From positions 22,085,311-22,149,310 of the forward strand of contig OW203727.1 of the NCBI GenBank assembly GCA_934045075.1: DNA of 64,000 nt. Reading direction: 5' to 3'. The notes beneath the pieces were generated by a model, which searched no databases, was not told the origin of the DNA, and saw only the letters and a list, made by a program, of their open reading frames with translations. The stretch's first letter is position 1. Every line of letters begins with the position of its first letter. Source of the stretch: Yponomeuta sedellus (lineage: Eukaryota > Arthropoda > Insecta > Lepidoptera > Yponomeutidae). Below, piece after piece: positions 20,430 through 30,495 of the stretch. The position numbers were made by a program, and so were the translations under genes.

Positions 20430-22561
20430 ACTACCACGGATTAGGATCGTTTATATAGTCGTCTATTCTATAATATGCCTTTTTACATAGCGAATTTTTA
20501 ATGAAAGTTTTAAATTTATTTTCAGACAAGCATAGAACACGTTCTGGAATTTTGTTGTAAAAACGAACGCAGTAACCTACAAATGATGTGCCTACCTTGG
20601 CTAATCGGGATTTAGTACAAGCAACCTTGTTTCTATTCCTTGTGTTTATGGTTATGAACGTCCCTATTTAATTTAAACATTGTTATATTTTTTCGGACAT
20701 ACATTATATTATCGAATATATATTGGCAAGCCAGTGTAAGAATGCCTATTTCTTTAAAACGCTCCCTTAGCGATTCTCTACTGTTTAAGTTGTAAATAGC
20801 TCTTATTGCTCTTTTTTGCAAGACAAATATGGTTTCTATATCTGCTGCCCGTCCCCATAAAAACAAACCATACGACATGACACTGTGAAAATAACTAAAA
20901 TAGACCAGCCTCGCCGTCGACACGTCTGTAAGTTGTCTAATTTTTCTGACTGCAAACGCTGCTGAACTCAACCGACCCGACAGTTTTCCAATATGCTGAC
21001 CCCATTGCAGTTTTAAGTCTATCGTTATGCCTAAAAAAAGCGTGGACTCTACCAGCTCTAGCCTCTCACCAGATATTTTTAAACTCGTGTCAACATTTTT
21101 AACATTGGGTAGTGAGAATTTGATGCATTTTGTCTTTTTTGCATTTAGCATCAGATTGTTTATAGTGAACCAGTTTAGAATAGTAGATAAAGCATTGTTT
21201 ACATCGTCTACATTACTTATACCTCTCTTTACTTTAAAAATTAAGGAAGTATCATCTGCAAACAACACTATCTGCGAAAGCTTTTCTACTAGGTAGGGCA
21301 AATCATTTATATATACCAAAAAAAGGAACGGACCCAGTATAGAACCTTGAGGGACTCCTACTTTTACATCAGAACCCGAGGATTTAACTCTATTAATATC
21401 AACCTTTACAGTTCTGTCTGTTAAGTAAGATCGAAGAAGACTTAGTGATTTATTACTTAAACCATGTCGGTGCAATTTTATGAGAAGTGTTTCGTGGTCA
21501 ACGCAGTCAAACGCCTTAGAAAGGTCACAGAAAACCCCAATGGCATCCTGCGACTCCTCCCACGCCTCAAAGATATGCTTTACTAACGCTATGCCTGCTT
21601 CCGTCGTTGAGCGGCCTTTTGTAAACCCGAACTGTTTCTTATGGAAGAGCTTATTTATACTAAAATGAGTTTGCAATTGATGTAATATTACTTTCTCAAA
21701 AACTTTACGTAGCACCGGCAGTATTGCTATAGGTCTGAAATTATTTGGATCTTCACTATCACCAGATTTAAACAAGGGTACAATTTTACTTAACTTTAAT
21801 AGATTAGGAAAGGTTCCCTGGTCAACACATTTATTAAAAATCAAAGCAAGGTAAGGTGCTAGAATATTGATTATAGTGGATATTAATTTAACCGATAACC
21901 CCCACAAATCTTCAGTCTTTTTTAAGTTTAACTCTTTAAATGTTTTGACAATAGTTAAGGTAGTTATATGGGAGAATTGGAAGTCAACTTTACATGGATT
22001 TGTACTTTCCAAAAGTAAGGTATCGGCTAATTGGGAGGAAGAATTTAAGCTAGCCGTTATATGCAGTGGCATGTTTTTAAAAAAAGTTTGAAATATTTCT
22101 GCTATGTCCTTCTTCGAATTAACTAACTTACCTTCGATCTTCAACGCAAATCCCTGGTCCTTAGGTCTCGTTTTACCTGTTTCTTTGTTAATTACTTGCC
22201 AGACTGTTTTTATTTTATTAGTAGACGCCATAATTTTTTTACTTATACTTATCGATTTGGCTGTTAAACAAGTTTGTCTAAAAGTTTTTGAAAATTTTTT
22301 TACGTACTCTTTGAACGTCGGATCGTGATTGAATTGTTTTTCTTCATACAATTCATAAAGCCTTTTCCTACTTCTATATATACCTGGCGTTGCCCATTCT
22401 GAAAACCCGCTTTTTAACTCTGTAATTTTTTTTACGTTAAAAACATGTTCAAATTCTTCTGATATGGTTGAAAACAATACTTGATATAACGTATTCGGAT
22501 CATTGCTATCGAAATTCAACGAATTTAACTTTATGTTTATATTTTTTTTTAAATAATTCAA
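20430..22561 (-). pseudogene. LINE reverse transcriptase domain, two frameshifts
   Basis: A 642-codon frame (20633-22561) has FRPIAILPVLRKVFEKV, FGFTKGRSTTEAG, GVFCDLSKAFDCVDHETLL, VGVPQGSILGP and the catalytic VLFADDTS. The C-terminal domain continues past the stop at 20633 in another frame (RLAKVGTSFVGYCVRFYNK ... DPNPW), so a one-base shift near 20640 ends the main frame early. The last residues resemble the LINE C-termini at 44303 and 56237. Confidence 0.85.
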
Positions 22562-23207
22562 TTTTTTTCTCTGTTATTGGCCTACAATTTAATTCATTGC
22601 ATTTTTTTGCTTCCAGTACTGACGGTAGGACTACCCATAGCCCGCTATGGTCCGACTGTAATTTATGTATGACTTCTTTTTCTAAATATTCACAATTGCA
22701 AAAGACATTATCTATGCAGGTAGCGCTAGTAGCAGTTGTCCTAGTGGGTTCTGTAAATAAATTATCTAAATTATATGACCTGAAAAGGCTTGCGAGTTTA
22801 GTTTTAAGTGGACCTTGAACTAAGAAATCTATATTAAAGTCCCCACACACCACTATGTTCTTCGTAGTACTGAATAGGCGTTTTAAGGCATCCTCCATAA
22901 GTAATTCAAATTCATTATAATTTGATTGTGGCGGCCTATAAACACACATAACTATATACCTATCCAATTCCACACACGAAATCTCAATTAAACGTTCAAC
23001 AGATAGACTGACAATATCTTTTCTTTCTTTCATTTTCAAACTACTTTTGACAAAGATCATTGAACCTCCTCTTATTGAGTGTTGTCGGTTAAAAGTGCTT
23101 GCTGCTAAATAGTCTTTTAAAGTAAATGACATTTCAGAATGTTTCAGCCAATGTTCTGTTAAACACAAAATATCGTTGGACATCTTTAGCTTGACCATAT
23201 AATTCAA
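22506..23207 (-). pseudogene. LINE endonuclease domain, N-truncated
   Basis: An open frame of 233 codons with LTEHWL (catalytic Glu), CVYRPPQSN, VVCGDFNIDF and LQSDHSGLWV, i.e. the E, GDFN and SDH motifs of AP-like endonucleases. It misses the usual start with its first conserved Asn. It overlaps the RT frame, and the frame change falls at a run of nine A (22542-22550, T on the plus strand), the likely site of a slippage mutation. Confidence 0.85.
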
Positions 23208-23261
23208 ATATATTGTTTATATCAGTCTTTTTAACACCTTACATTATCACTGATTCATTAG

Positions 23262-23440
23262 TATAATGTATGCTGTGGCCCGCGGTGTTACCCACGGATT
23301 ATCGATTTTCCCATGGGAATAAGATATTTTCCCGCAGTAAAACGAAGCCTATGTGGTTATCCAAGGTGTCAGGTAACTCCATACCAAAATTGATTAAAAT
23401 CACTCACAAACTTTCGCCTTTATAAAATTAGTGAGATGAT
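23262..23440 (+). repeat. Retroelement tail repeat
   Basis: GCTGTGGCCCGCGGTGTTAC to CAAACTTTCGCCTTTATAAA. The same type as 3580 and 59212, with ~30 bp deleted inside. Confidence 0.6.
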
Positions 23441-23576
23441 AATAAGGCAGGGCTCAGGCCTTGTCTCAGAGAGAGAGAGTCAATGTATGCGCTTGTTGGA
23501 ATATTGTAACAAAAACGCAACCTTATCTTGTTAATAAGTCTGCCTTACCATTGCAAAATAATTAAATTATAAATCT

Positions 23577-23990
23577 GACAGCGGTGGTAGCTCAGTGGGT
23601 AGAACCATAGACTGGCAAGCTAGAGCCCCAGGTTCGATCCCGAGTGCGGGCATGTACCAATGACTTTGTTTAATTTCAAAGTTACGTACATTTGCGAATT
23701 TGCAGTCGCAATACCACACGCTAACGGTGAAGGAAAACATCGTGAGGAAACCCGCGGCTTGGTTGGCTCCGCACGTATTGACTAGTCTTTCCTGTGGGCT
23801 AGGCCGACTAAGCTGTCAGGATGGTATAGGTGCTGGGCAAGCCTACACCATCTATAAAACCATGACCCAGGCACTACAGCGTCGGAGTGGTCCCTTCACC
23901 CATCTAGTGTGAGTGAAGATACCACTGGACGCTGTATAAATCATCTCATTAAGTAGATGAAAAAGGCCAATATTATTATATTATTATTAT
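23577..23990 (+). repeat. tRNA-derived SINE, longest copy
   Basis: Head with box A TAGCTCAGTGGG and box B GGTTCGATCCC. The body holds CCAATGACTTTGTTTAATTT, GAAAACATCGTGAGGAAACC, GGCCGACTAAGCTGTCAGGA and GACGCTGTATAAATCATCTC, with an AT-rich (TATTA)n tail. About 410 bp. It is the reference for the copies at 14152, 16395, 25363, 52091 and 57340. Confidence 0.8.
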
Positions 23991-24269
23991 TATTTCTGTT
24001 ACGCACCGTACAATCTTTCTTAGTGTGGGGCCACAGATAAACTAATTGCACTATTGAATTACTCTGAATAATAAGCCAACCTGATGTCAATCCATTGTGT
24101 GAAAAGTCTTTGCTGAAAAAATAATTTCGTATTTTGTGGGAGAATTTACTTTTCTTCGGTAGCAACACTGTCTTCTCGATTGTCACTCTTGCTTGACAGA
24201 TGACTTTCATTCTTTCTTGTGTTTCGCGCCAATCAGTATGTGCTCATGTAACCTACCTTATGAAATTAA

Positions 24270-24362
24270 CATAACATAGCCTCACGCCTGTATCCTAGAG
24301 TGGTAGGCACAGACCAGAGACTGCCATTTGCCGCGATCCTGACAGATCACCTTCGCTTCACA
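24270..24362 (-). repeat. RTE LINE 3' end fragment
   Basis: CTCACGCCTGTATCCTAGAG ... GATCCTGACAGATCACCTTC matches the code for the C-terminus seen at 19067-19145. Confidence 0.6.
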
Positions 24363-24562
24363 CATACATTTTTATTACTAAATTTAATGTCTTTAGTATA
24401 TTTTTTTTACAATGCTCAGGCTTGATTTGTACAATTTCTAAGGATACTTCAGTAAGTGACTTGTATTCTGTGGCTTCATCAAAGCTTTTATGCAGAACAC
24501 TAGCTTACGGTCTTTTGAGGTCATTACATCCCAGTGTTTTCACCGCTAACGTCAATTATAAT

Positions 24563-24748
24563 TGACCATCGATCAATTATTATTGAAAACCACCTCTGAA
24601 CAATAATTATTGGTCATAAGTGATTGACCATCGATCAATTATAATCGAAAACCACCTCTGAACAATAATTATTGGTCATAAGTGATTGACCATCGATTAA
24701 TTATAATTGAAAACCACCTCTGACCAGTAAATATTGGTCATAAGTGGT
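24563..24748. repeat. 62 bp tandem repeat, three units
   Basis: TGACCATCGATCAATTAT starts at 24563, 24625 and 24687, giving a 62 bp period. Each unit also contains AAAACCACCTCTGAACAATA and ATTGGTCATAAGTGATTG. The third unit is the most diverged. Short palindromes (ATCGAT, AATAATTATT) occur in each unit. Confidence 0.85.
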
Positions 24749-25362
24749 TTTGGACATTCCCGCTTGATGCATTCTCCTCAAAAACGTTGGCTAAAGAAAC
24801 TCAAACCGAATGAAAAAACTTGGACGGTTCAAAACTCATCGTGTCATTCCCGTTATTATATCGGAAACGGAAGTTTCACAGTGTCCCTTCCGGACAGTTA
24901 TCGCTCCAATGCTGTCAACTCAAGCAGAAGTCGTAGGGATGTACAGTATTCTTTTTAAGTAAAAAAAGATTTTAAAATAAAAGCATAACGACACTAAAAG
25001 GGACACACCGTGGGGCGCTTTTTGTTGGTATGGTTAGTGATTTTTTTTTAATCGGCTTATATTAATTTAGAAAAAGCTCCACTTCTAGCTTAGTCATTGA
25101 ATATTATTTATTTTTCTACTTTTGTGGTCACCTATTTTCGAAAACAAACACGTAAAAAACAGTCTTGAGTCACATTTCAATGAATGAGTTACTCAGCAAA
25201 TTTAATTTCTGACGCTGCCATTTATACTTTTGTATTTTTTGTAAAATCAGTGCCAGTGCCTAAGCAGTGATTCTATTAGTTCTTGTATATTTGTCAATAA
25301 TATTGTGACAGATAAAGCATAACACATATAATTGAATACCATAAGAATTTAGATTTGGAAAA
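24749..25362. other. No recognised feature
   Basis: A 74-codon frame ends at 24958 but has no motif I recognise. The remainder is AT-rich. Confidence 0.3.
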
Positions 25363-25770
25363 GGCTTACCCAACCCCTATAACATCCTGACAGCTTTTTC
25401 GGCCTACCCCACAGAAAAAAACTAGTCAATACGTGCGGAACCAACCAATCCACGGGTTTCCTCACGATGTTTTCCTTTATGGTTAGCGTGTGGTATTGCG
25501 ACTACAAATTTGCAAATGTACGTAACTTTGAAATTAAAAAAGCCATTGATACATGCCCGCACTGGGGATCGAATCTGGATCTCTCGCTTGCGAGTCCTTT
25601 GTTCGACCCGCTGACCCCACCGCTGTCTAAAAAACCCTCTGGGAGTGGGTTTTTACACTACAACATCTACAGCATCCGAGTGGTCTCTTCACCTATCTAG
25701 TGCGAGTGAAGATGCCACTGGACGCTGTATAAATCATCTCATTACGTAGATGCAAAGGCCAATATTATAG
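25363..25770. repeat. tRNA-SINE with 5' inversion (twin priming)
   Basis: Positions 25363-25632 are the 5' half in minus orientation, including reversed box B GGGGATCGAATCTGG and the body GTTTCCTCACGATGTTTTCC. Positions 25663-25770 are the 3' end in plus orientation (GACGCTGTATAAATCATCTC). The 3' end is not inverted and the 5' part is, the classic twin-priming layout. Confidence 0.7.
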
Positions 25771-26275
25771 ATTTGGAATATATAAATAATAACAATGAAT
25801 TAATACTAAATTACAAATACAAAATACAAAAATATTTGTTTCGTTATCGACTTAAAATTTATTTTACACTGTGGTGGGGACTTCCTATCAAGTGTATAGA
25901 CACCTGTGCCAGGAAGCCCCGCACATTCTCAAATCACATTGAATTAAATGATAACAATAAATAAAAGAAAAATCTCCAATTACATTCCATCAAATTACAT
26001 AATTAAACAGTCGTAAACTGATATGGCACTGCTTAGCTGTGTGCCAGAGTAGCTAAAAAAGGCCGAATCTCAACATTATTAATACCCGCTTTCATAAAGC
26101 AAATATTTTGCTAATTTTCAGCTCCTTTAATCTCTTACCGAGCTCAAAGGCTCTTTTCATACTTATATAGCAGAATACTCATCATTATAGTAATAATCAA
26201 TTAGATCTAAGAAAATGTTAAAATCGTATTGATGTAAAACAATGTATTCTAAAGCAATATATCAAAACCAATCGC
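25771..26275. other. No recognised feature
   Basis: AT-rich, ending at the tetranucleotide run that begins the duplicated block. No ORF or repeat end recognised. Confidence 0.3.
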
Positions 26276-26931
26276 TGAATGAATGAATGAACGAACGAAC
26301 GAACGAACGAACGAACGAACGAACGAACGAACAAACGAACGAACGAACGAACGAACGAACGAACGAACGAACGAACGAACGAACGAACGAATGAATGAAT
26401 GATAAAATGAAGAAAAACATATTGAGGAAACTTGAGTGTCTGAGGTGTTCAAATACCTCAACGCTTGAAATTGCCAATCTGCGGTGGGCACGCCTGGTAA
26501 TTAAGCCCATGCTCTCTCTCTGAGAGAAGGCCTGTGCCCTGCAGTGGGACGTTTTTTTTATGTACGGAGCCTACATTAAAAAAATCTCTATTTAGTGTGT
26601 GCAGTAAAAGGACAGTCAAAGTATAAGAACCAAGTATATAAATATGAAGTATAGTACAAAGGATTTAACAAACACGTGAACACAGAGGTATGCGAGTACG
26701 TTATCTCAAAACTGACGTGGGTGTCCGAAAAGATTTCCGTATATCTACCGTTCTTGTTTCTACCATATGAGATTGGTCCCTGTTTGAGGTACTAAGCTTA
26801 GGTCGTTGTACCATTGTCCACTGTGAGGAAAACATCGTGGCAAAGTTAAGAATTATTCGGCTTGGCATTTATCAACCTTAGGGGAGGGCTATGTCCAGCA
26901 GTGGACTAATATAGCCTGAAGAAGAAAAAGA

Positions 26932-27310
26932 AGGACCAGGGTAGGGTTTCTGAATTGAGATATTCGCTAAGTAAATACATAACCATTTAGATAGATAGAT
27001 AAAGAACACTTTATTGTACATAAAAATAGAAATTGCACAGATATTTCTTGACCTAAAAGTACAGACGGCACCCTTATCACTAAAAATGATATTTTACAGA
27101 CAACTTTTGGATGAACTGGACTAGTAAATTAGAGAAGGAGAATGAGTAGATTTACAAAAAACATAGAAAATTATTGAATTTAATTTGAAATTTTGCTAAG
27201 TAAATACTGAACTATAGTGCTATCTCTTAGAATTTCTCAGCAAAGAGCGAGACAGGACGTTACTTAAGTGTTTACTTAGTAAAATTTTCAATTCAGAAAC
27301 CAGCCCTTAC
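26932..27310. mobile_element. MITE interrupted by a LINE 3' end (copy A)
   Basis: The ends GGGTTTCTGAATTGAGATAT (left) and CAATTCAGAAACCAGCCCT (right) are inverted relative to each other. The middle (26984-27180) is a reversed LINE 3' end with its GATA tail. The same pair of insertions is in copy B (38148-38523). Related ends occur at 54303 and 55142. Confidence 0.6.
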
Positions 27311-27369
27311 ACTCATACATTCTAGTAAGTTACGTTAAGGGATAAGATAAGAAGAGAATATTCTTTATT

Positions 27370-27797
27370 TAAAAACCTATTTAGAGGCTAAAAATTTCAC
27401 CCATGCCGGGATTCGAACCCGCAACCTCTGGCTATCCGTACCAGCGCTCTACCAATTGAGCCAATGGGCGACTCACGGCATCAGTGAAATTTCGAACCTC
27501 TTTACAATATTCTCTGTATTACGTACAGGCAGCGACATCTGACTTAAGCAAATTGCATTACTTACAGCCCCGACTACCTACTTTGCAGTTAGGTTTAACA
27601 TCGGAACGATATCACTGTACCCACATGATTACACTATTTTTATTTTTAATGCACTAACCCGTGCTAAGGAACAAATTTAAAAACCTATTTAGAGGCTAAA
27701 AATTTCACCCATGCCGGGATTCGAACCCGCAACCTCTGGCTATCCGTACCAGCGCTCTACCAATTGAGCCAATGGGCGACTCACGGCATCAGTGTTC
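27370..27797 (-). repeat. tRNA-SINE two-unit composite (copy A)
   Basis: Two minus-strand tRNA-derived units (27396-27470, 27706-27781) are joined by a ~200 bp linker that includes the family terminus ACTATTTTTATTTTTAATGC. The 428 bp composite is flanked by a perfect 12 bp duplication ATATTCTTTATT at 27358-27369 and 27798-27809. The target was itself a LINE 3' end (GTGTACAATAAAGAATATT reversed). Here the units are head to tail, unlike 10804-11119, and the right end lacks the usual family terminus. Confidence 0.8.
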
Positions 27798-28139
27798 ATA
27801 TTCTTTATTGTACACTGGAAAAACAACAAATACAAAATAATGGCGACTTTGTAACAAAAATGTGAAGAGCAACCTTTTGCTTTAAACATTTTTGCATTTT
27901 ATGGGTAGAGACAATGCTTCCACCGTTATGTTACCACAGCTTCACGTGGATTATAAAAATAAGATCGTTATTTTTTTATTGAAATTCCATGAGAGCAAAG
28001 TCACTGGTAACTATCTAGTAGCCGTCTATCTGGTAGCCGTAACTATCTGATATTTTTAGAGCGGGGTTTTTAACTACGGTTGCATTTAGCTGAAGAGCGA
28101 GGAAACAATATAAAACCTCATCAATGTTAAAAATACGTA

Positions 28140-28382
28140 CAGTCTATTAGCTTTTAGTATATTCCTCGGCTACTATCGGATAGAATCGGATATATTCGTG
28201 TAATATTTCTATTACACTAATATATATGACACTTAATATGACACTGAATTCACATAACTTTTCAAAATAGTGAAGAAAAGTTTTATACAGAGCAGGAATT
28301 TTTTTTATTACACTCGAGTGCTTTGGGCAAAAACCGAAGCCTACTCTAAAGCCCGAGGTATATTCTAAAAGCTAACAGATTG
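28140..28382. mobile_element. TA-flanked MITE (copy A)
   Basis: The left end CAGTCTATTAGCTTTTAGTA and right end ATTCTAAAAGCTAACAGATTG are inverted repeats of ~30 bp. TA flanks both sides, so it is a Tc1/mariner-type non-autonomous element. Relatives: 56837-57049 and 61152-61319; the copy-B counterpart is at ~39353-39595. Confidence 0.7.
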
Positions 28383-28883
28383 TATAAGTTGGTAATTTTG
28401 TAGTAAATATATATATTTTTTCCATTTGTTGTACCCGAAGCGTGCATGCAACGACTTATGAATCCATAAAATGTGAAAATTACTTTGCTAAATTTCCCCA
28501 AAAATCCCACAAGCACTACGCGGTTAGTTAAGGCACCGCCCTTCCTCCCACTTTTTAAAGCAGAAGCAAGACACGAACACACCACCACCGACACCAATAC
28601 TTGTGTGAGAAAATACGCGACGCGTTTCGCCTCTAACACGAGGCATCCTCAGGCTCACAAGTGCAAGACTAATGAAGGGCAAAGTGCCAAGTGGCAGTTC
28701 CTAATCTCTGGCTACCGCTCTAAGACACAGGCGTGAGTTTATGATAGTTATAGAAATATTTTATTTTTCTTTGTGAAAAAGATAATACGTCAAGTGTCAA
28801 ACCTAATACAATTACATTGCAGTCTCTACAGTATTACAATAAATAATAAAAAAAACTGAGTGTGGTTTGGCTTTCCTCTAAGG

Positions 28884-28994
28884 GTTGCGCATGCCCAGCG
28901 TGGGGATTATGGGCATTAACCCCTATGATAGCACAACGTGGCGCTCATTAGGGGAGGGCTATGTCCAGCAGTGGACTAGTATAGCCTGACGACT
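28884..28994 (+). repeat. RTE-type LINE 3' tail (copy A)
   Basis: CATGCCCAGCGTGGGGATTA to ATAGCCTGACGAC. The same end as 4200-4302. Confidence 0.6.
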
Positions 28995-29312
28995 AAGGGT
29001 TGCGAACTGAACAAAGGAAACGCATTTTTGCTGCATTAGACAAGTAATAATGTACGGAACCTTTGGTCCATGAGTCCAACTCGCACTTGACCGGTTTGTA
29101 TATTAATTCTACATGAACGGAAATAGTTAAAGTAACAATACCACTTGCTAAATGTGAAGGAAAACATCGAGAAGAAACCTGAGTATCGGCGGTGTTCATA
29201 TATCTCAGCGCTTGAAATTGCTCTAGTAATTAAGCCCATACTTTCTCTCTCTCTCTTTCTAAGAGTAAGCCTATACCTGAGTGATGTAGGCTACATAAAA
29301 AAATTCAATGAA

Positions 29313-29358
29313 AAAAAAAGTGTTGTACCTTTCAATAGGTAGGTACAACACTTTTTTT
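29313..29358. repeat. Perfect 18 bp-arm hairpin (copy A)
   Basis: AAAAAAAGTGTTGTACCT pairs exactly with AGGTACAACACTTTTTTT across a 10 nt loop. The copy-B counterpart near 40533 is preserved. Confidence 0.7.
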
Positions 29359-29477
29359 ACGCTGAATGAACCCCTAAGTGAAAATCAACCTGTTCCATTC
29401 AGTTTTTTCCGGTAGCCGTTTTCCCGTCCACTTGAACAACACCAAAGCGTCACATTATCAACGTTTGAGGTGCGAAC

Positions 29478-29698
29478 TGTTATAATCAATCCTAGTTTGC
29501 AGTAAATGCTGAGGCAAGCGAATTGATTTTATATAAAACTGTTTCACACTTGTTTTGTCAGAGAGTCGACCCATAACCTCCGTCCGACATACACGTAAAT
29601 TTCTAATTGTAGTCCGTGTGTTGTGCAGTGAATAAATTTTGGTTTTAGCAGTAATAAAATCTTTTTTTAAAAAGGTCCCGCGGACCGCCGTCCTAACA
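29478..29698 (+). repeat. 5' LTR
   Basis: 221 bp, TGTTA...TAACA ends. A TATA box (TATATAA) at ~29531-29537 and AATAAA at 29631-29636 mark the probable promoter and poly(A) signal. Confidence 0.92.
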
Positions 29699-29702
29699 AA
29701 TT

Positions 29703-29722
29703 TGGTGTCAGAAGTGTGGGAT
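29703..29722 (+). promoter_or_regulatory. Primer binding site, tRNA-Leu-like
   Basis: TGGTGTCAGAAGTGTGGGAT lies 4 nt after the LTR. It is complementary to a tRNA 3' end of the form ...CACTTCTGACACCA, which I associate with some tRNA-Leu, with one extra base in the middle. Confidence 0.75.
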
Positions 29723-30495
29723 CTCAGGAAAATCTTTAAGTACTGAGATTAAGGTGTTAGGCGTGTCGCGAAAAACGGACTTTCCGCCTGATATCCTTTT
29801 TTATATGGCTCCGTGCCTCAGGACCTTACATATCCTATTAAACAGTGCCAGTGGTCGACGATAAGCTTTGGGCATCCGCCTAAACCCACATCGCTGCACT
29901 CCGAGGTCGACGTTAAGTCTCCGCCACCAGGCGCGAGCCCGCATCTCATCCTGGATACAACCTGCTACTGCCGTGGTCGACGTTAAGTCTCCACTTTCGA
30001 GTGAGAGCCCGCATCACAAGTTCCTGCACCACCACCGACTCCATCTTCGGACAGTTGACTCCCATATCATCAACTCGCATTGACTTCCCACGCGTGAAGT
30101 CCAATCACGAACAACGCAACGTGACTTCGAAGTACTCCGCAATACGACTCCCTGGGTCGCCGGACACTCGACGCTCCCGTTGACGTCATCGCCGCGCTGC
30201 TGCACCTGCATCGCGCTTCGCGTTCTCACGGTTTTTGGAAAAAGCCGTTCTCCAAAATGTTCGTGAGTGCTGTCATCATCCTGTGAGTTACTTTTTATGT
30301 TTCACGAGCTATTCCTAACTTTCAAGTTCCAAGCTCTCTTTTTTTAGTGAAAGTGAAATTTTATTTTATACACATTTTACAATTTATTTTTACAAATTTT
30401 TATATGCTATTTTACTACATGCCGTGTATTTAACAGTGTTTTTGTGTTTTCTGATGGCCTGTACTGCACTTTAAAATCATAAGGTCAAATAATTA
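29723..30495 (+). other. LTR element leader with repeated boxes
   Basis: GGTCGACGTTAAGTCTCC-like boxes start at about 29853 (variant), 29905 and 29975, and the last two sit in a ~70 bp imperfect repeat with GAGCCCGCATC. An upstream ATG at 30257 opens a 9-codon hydrophobic frame that runs into a GTGAGT donor-like site at 30283. This could be the leader exon of a spliced env RNA or just a short upstream ORF. Confidence 0.5.

Larger units (their letters stand above)
19868..23215 (-). mobile_element. CR1/jockey-group LINE, 5' truncated
   Basis: The 3' end at ~19868 is an AATTTGAATTTGAATTAT-type tail. It is preceded by a 3' UTR containing CACTACAATACGGCCCGAAG and AAATTCTTTACGTTGAAAT. The coding part (20430-23207) holds an endonuclease lacking its first residues and a complete RT, in three frames. 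The 5' end stops near 23215, just before another retroelement tail, and ORF1 is absent. The same 3' UTR occurs alone at 51150-51293. Confidence 0.8.
26289..29477 (+). repeat. Direct repeat block, copy A (~3.2 kb)
   Basis: This block starts in a (GAAC)n run and ends at GAGGTGCGAAC. It is ~99% identical by eye to 37450-40696, including every nested insertion. Differences include a 12 bp segment near 26632 present only in A, a longer repeat run in B, a 6-7 bp indel near 29280/40496, and scattered substitutions (for example 26751, 28740). Copy A is followed by the 5' LTR, whereas copy B continues into unique sequence. Confidence 0.9.

Noticed and set aside
28346..28639. Gene supported by an identical ORF at 39559-39852
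   Set aside because: The second copy is only the duplicated block, so identity is not evidence of selection. The frame overlaps a MITE end.
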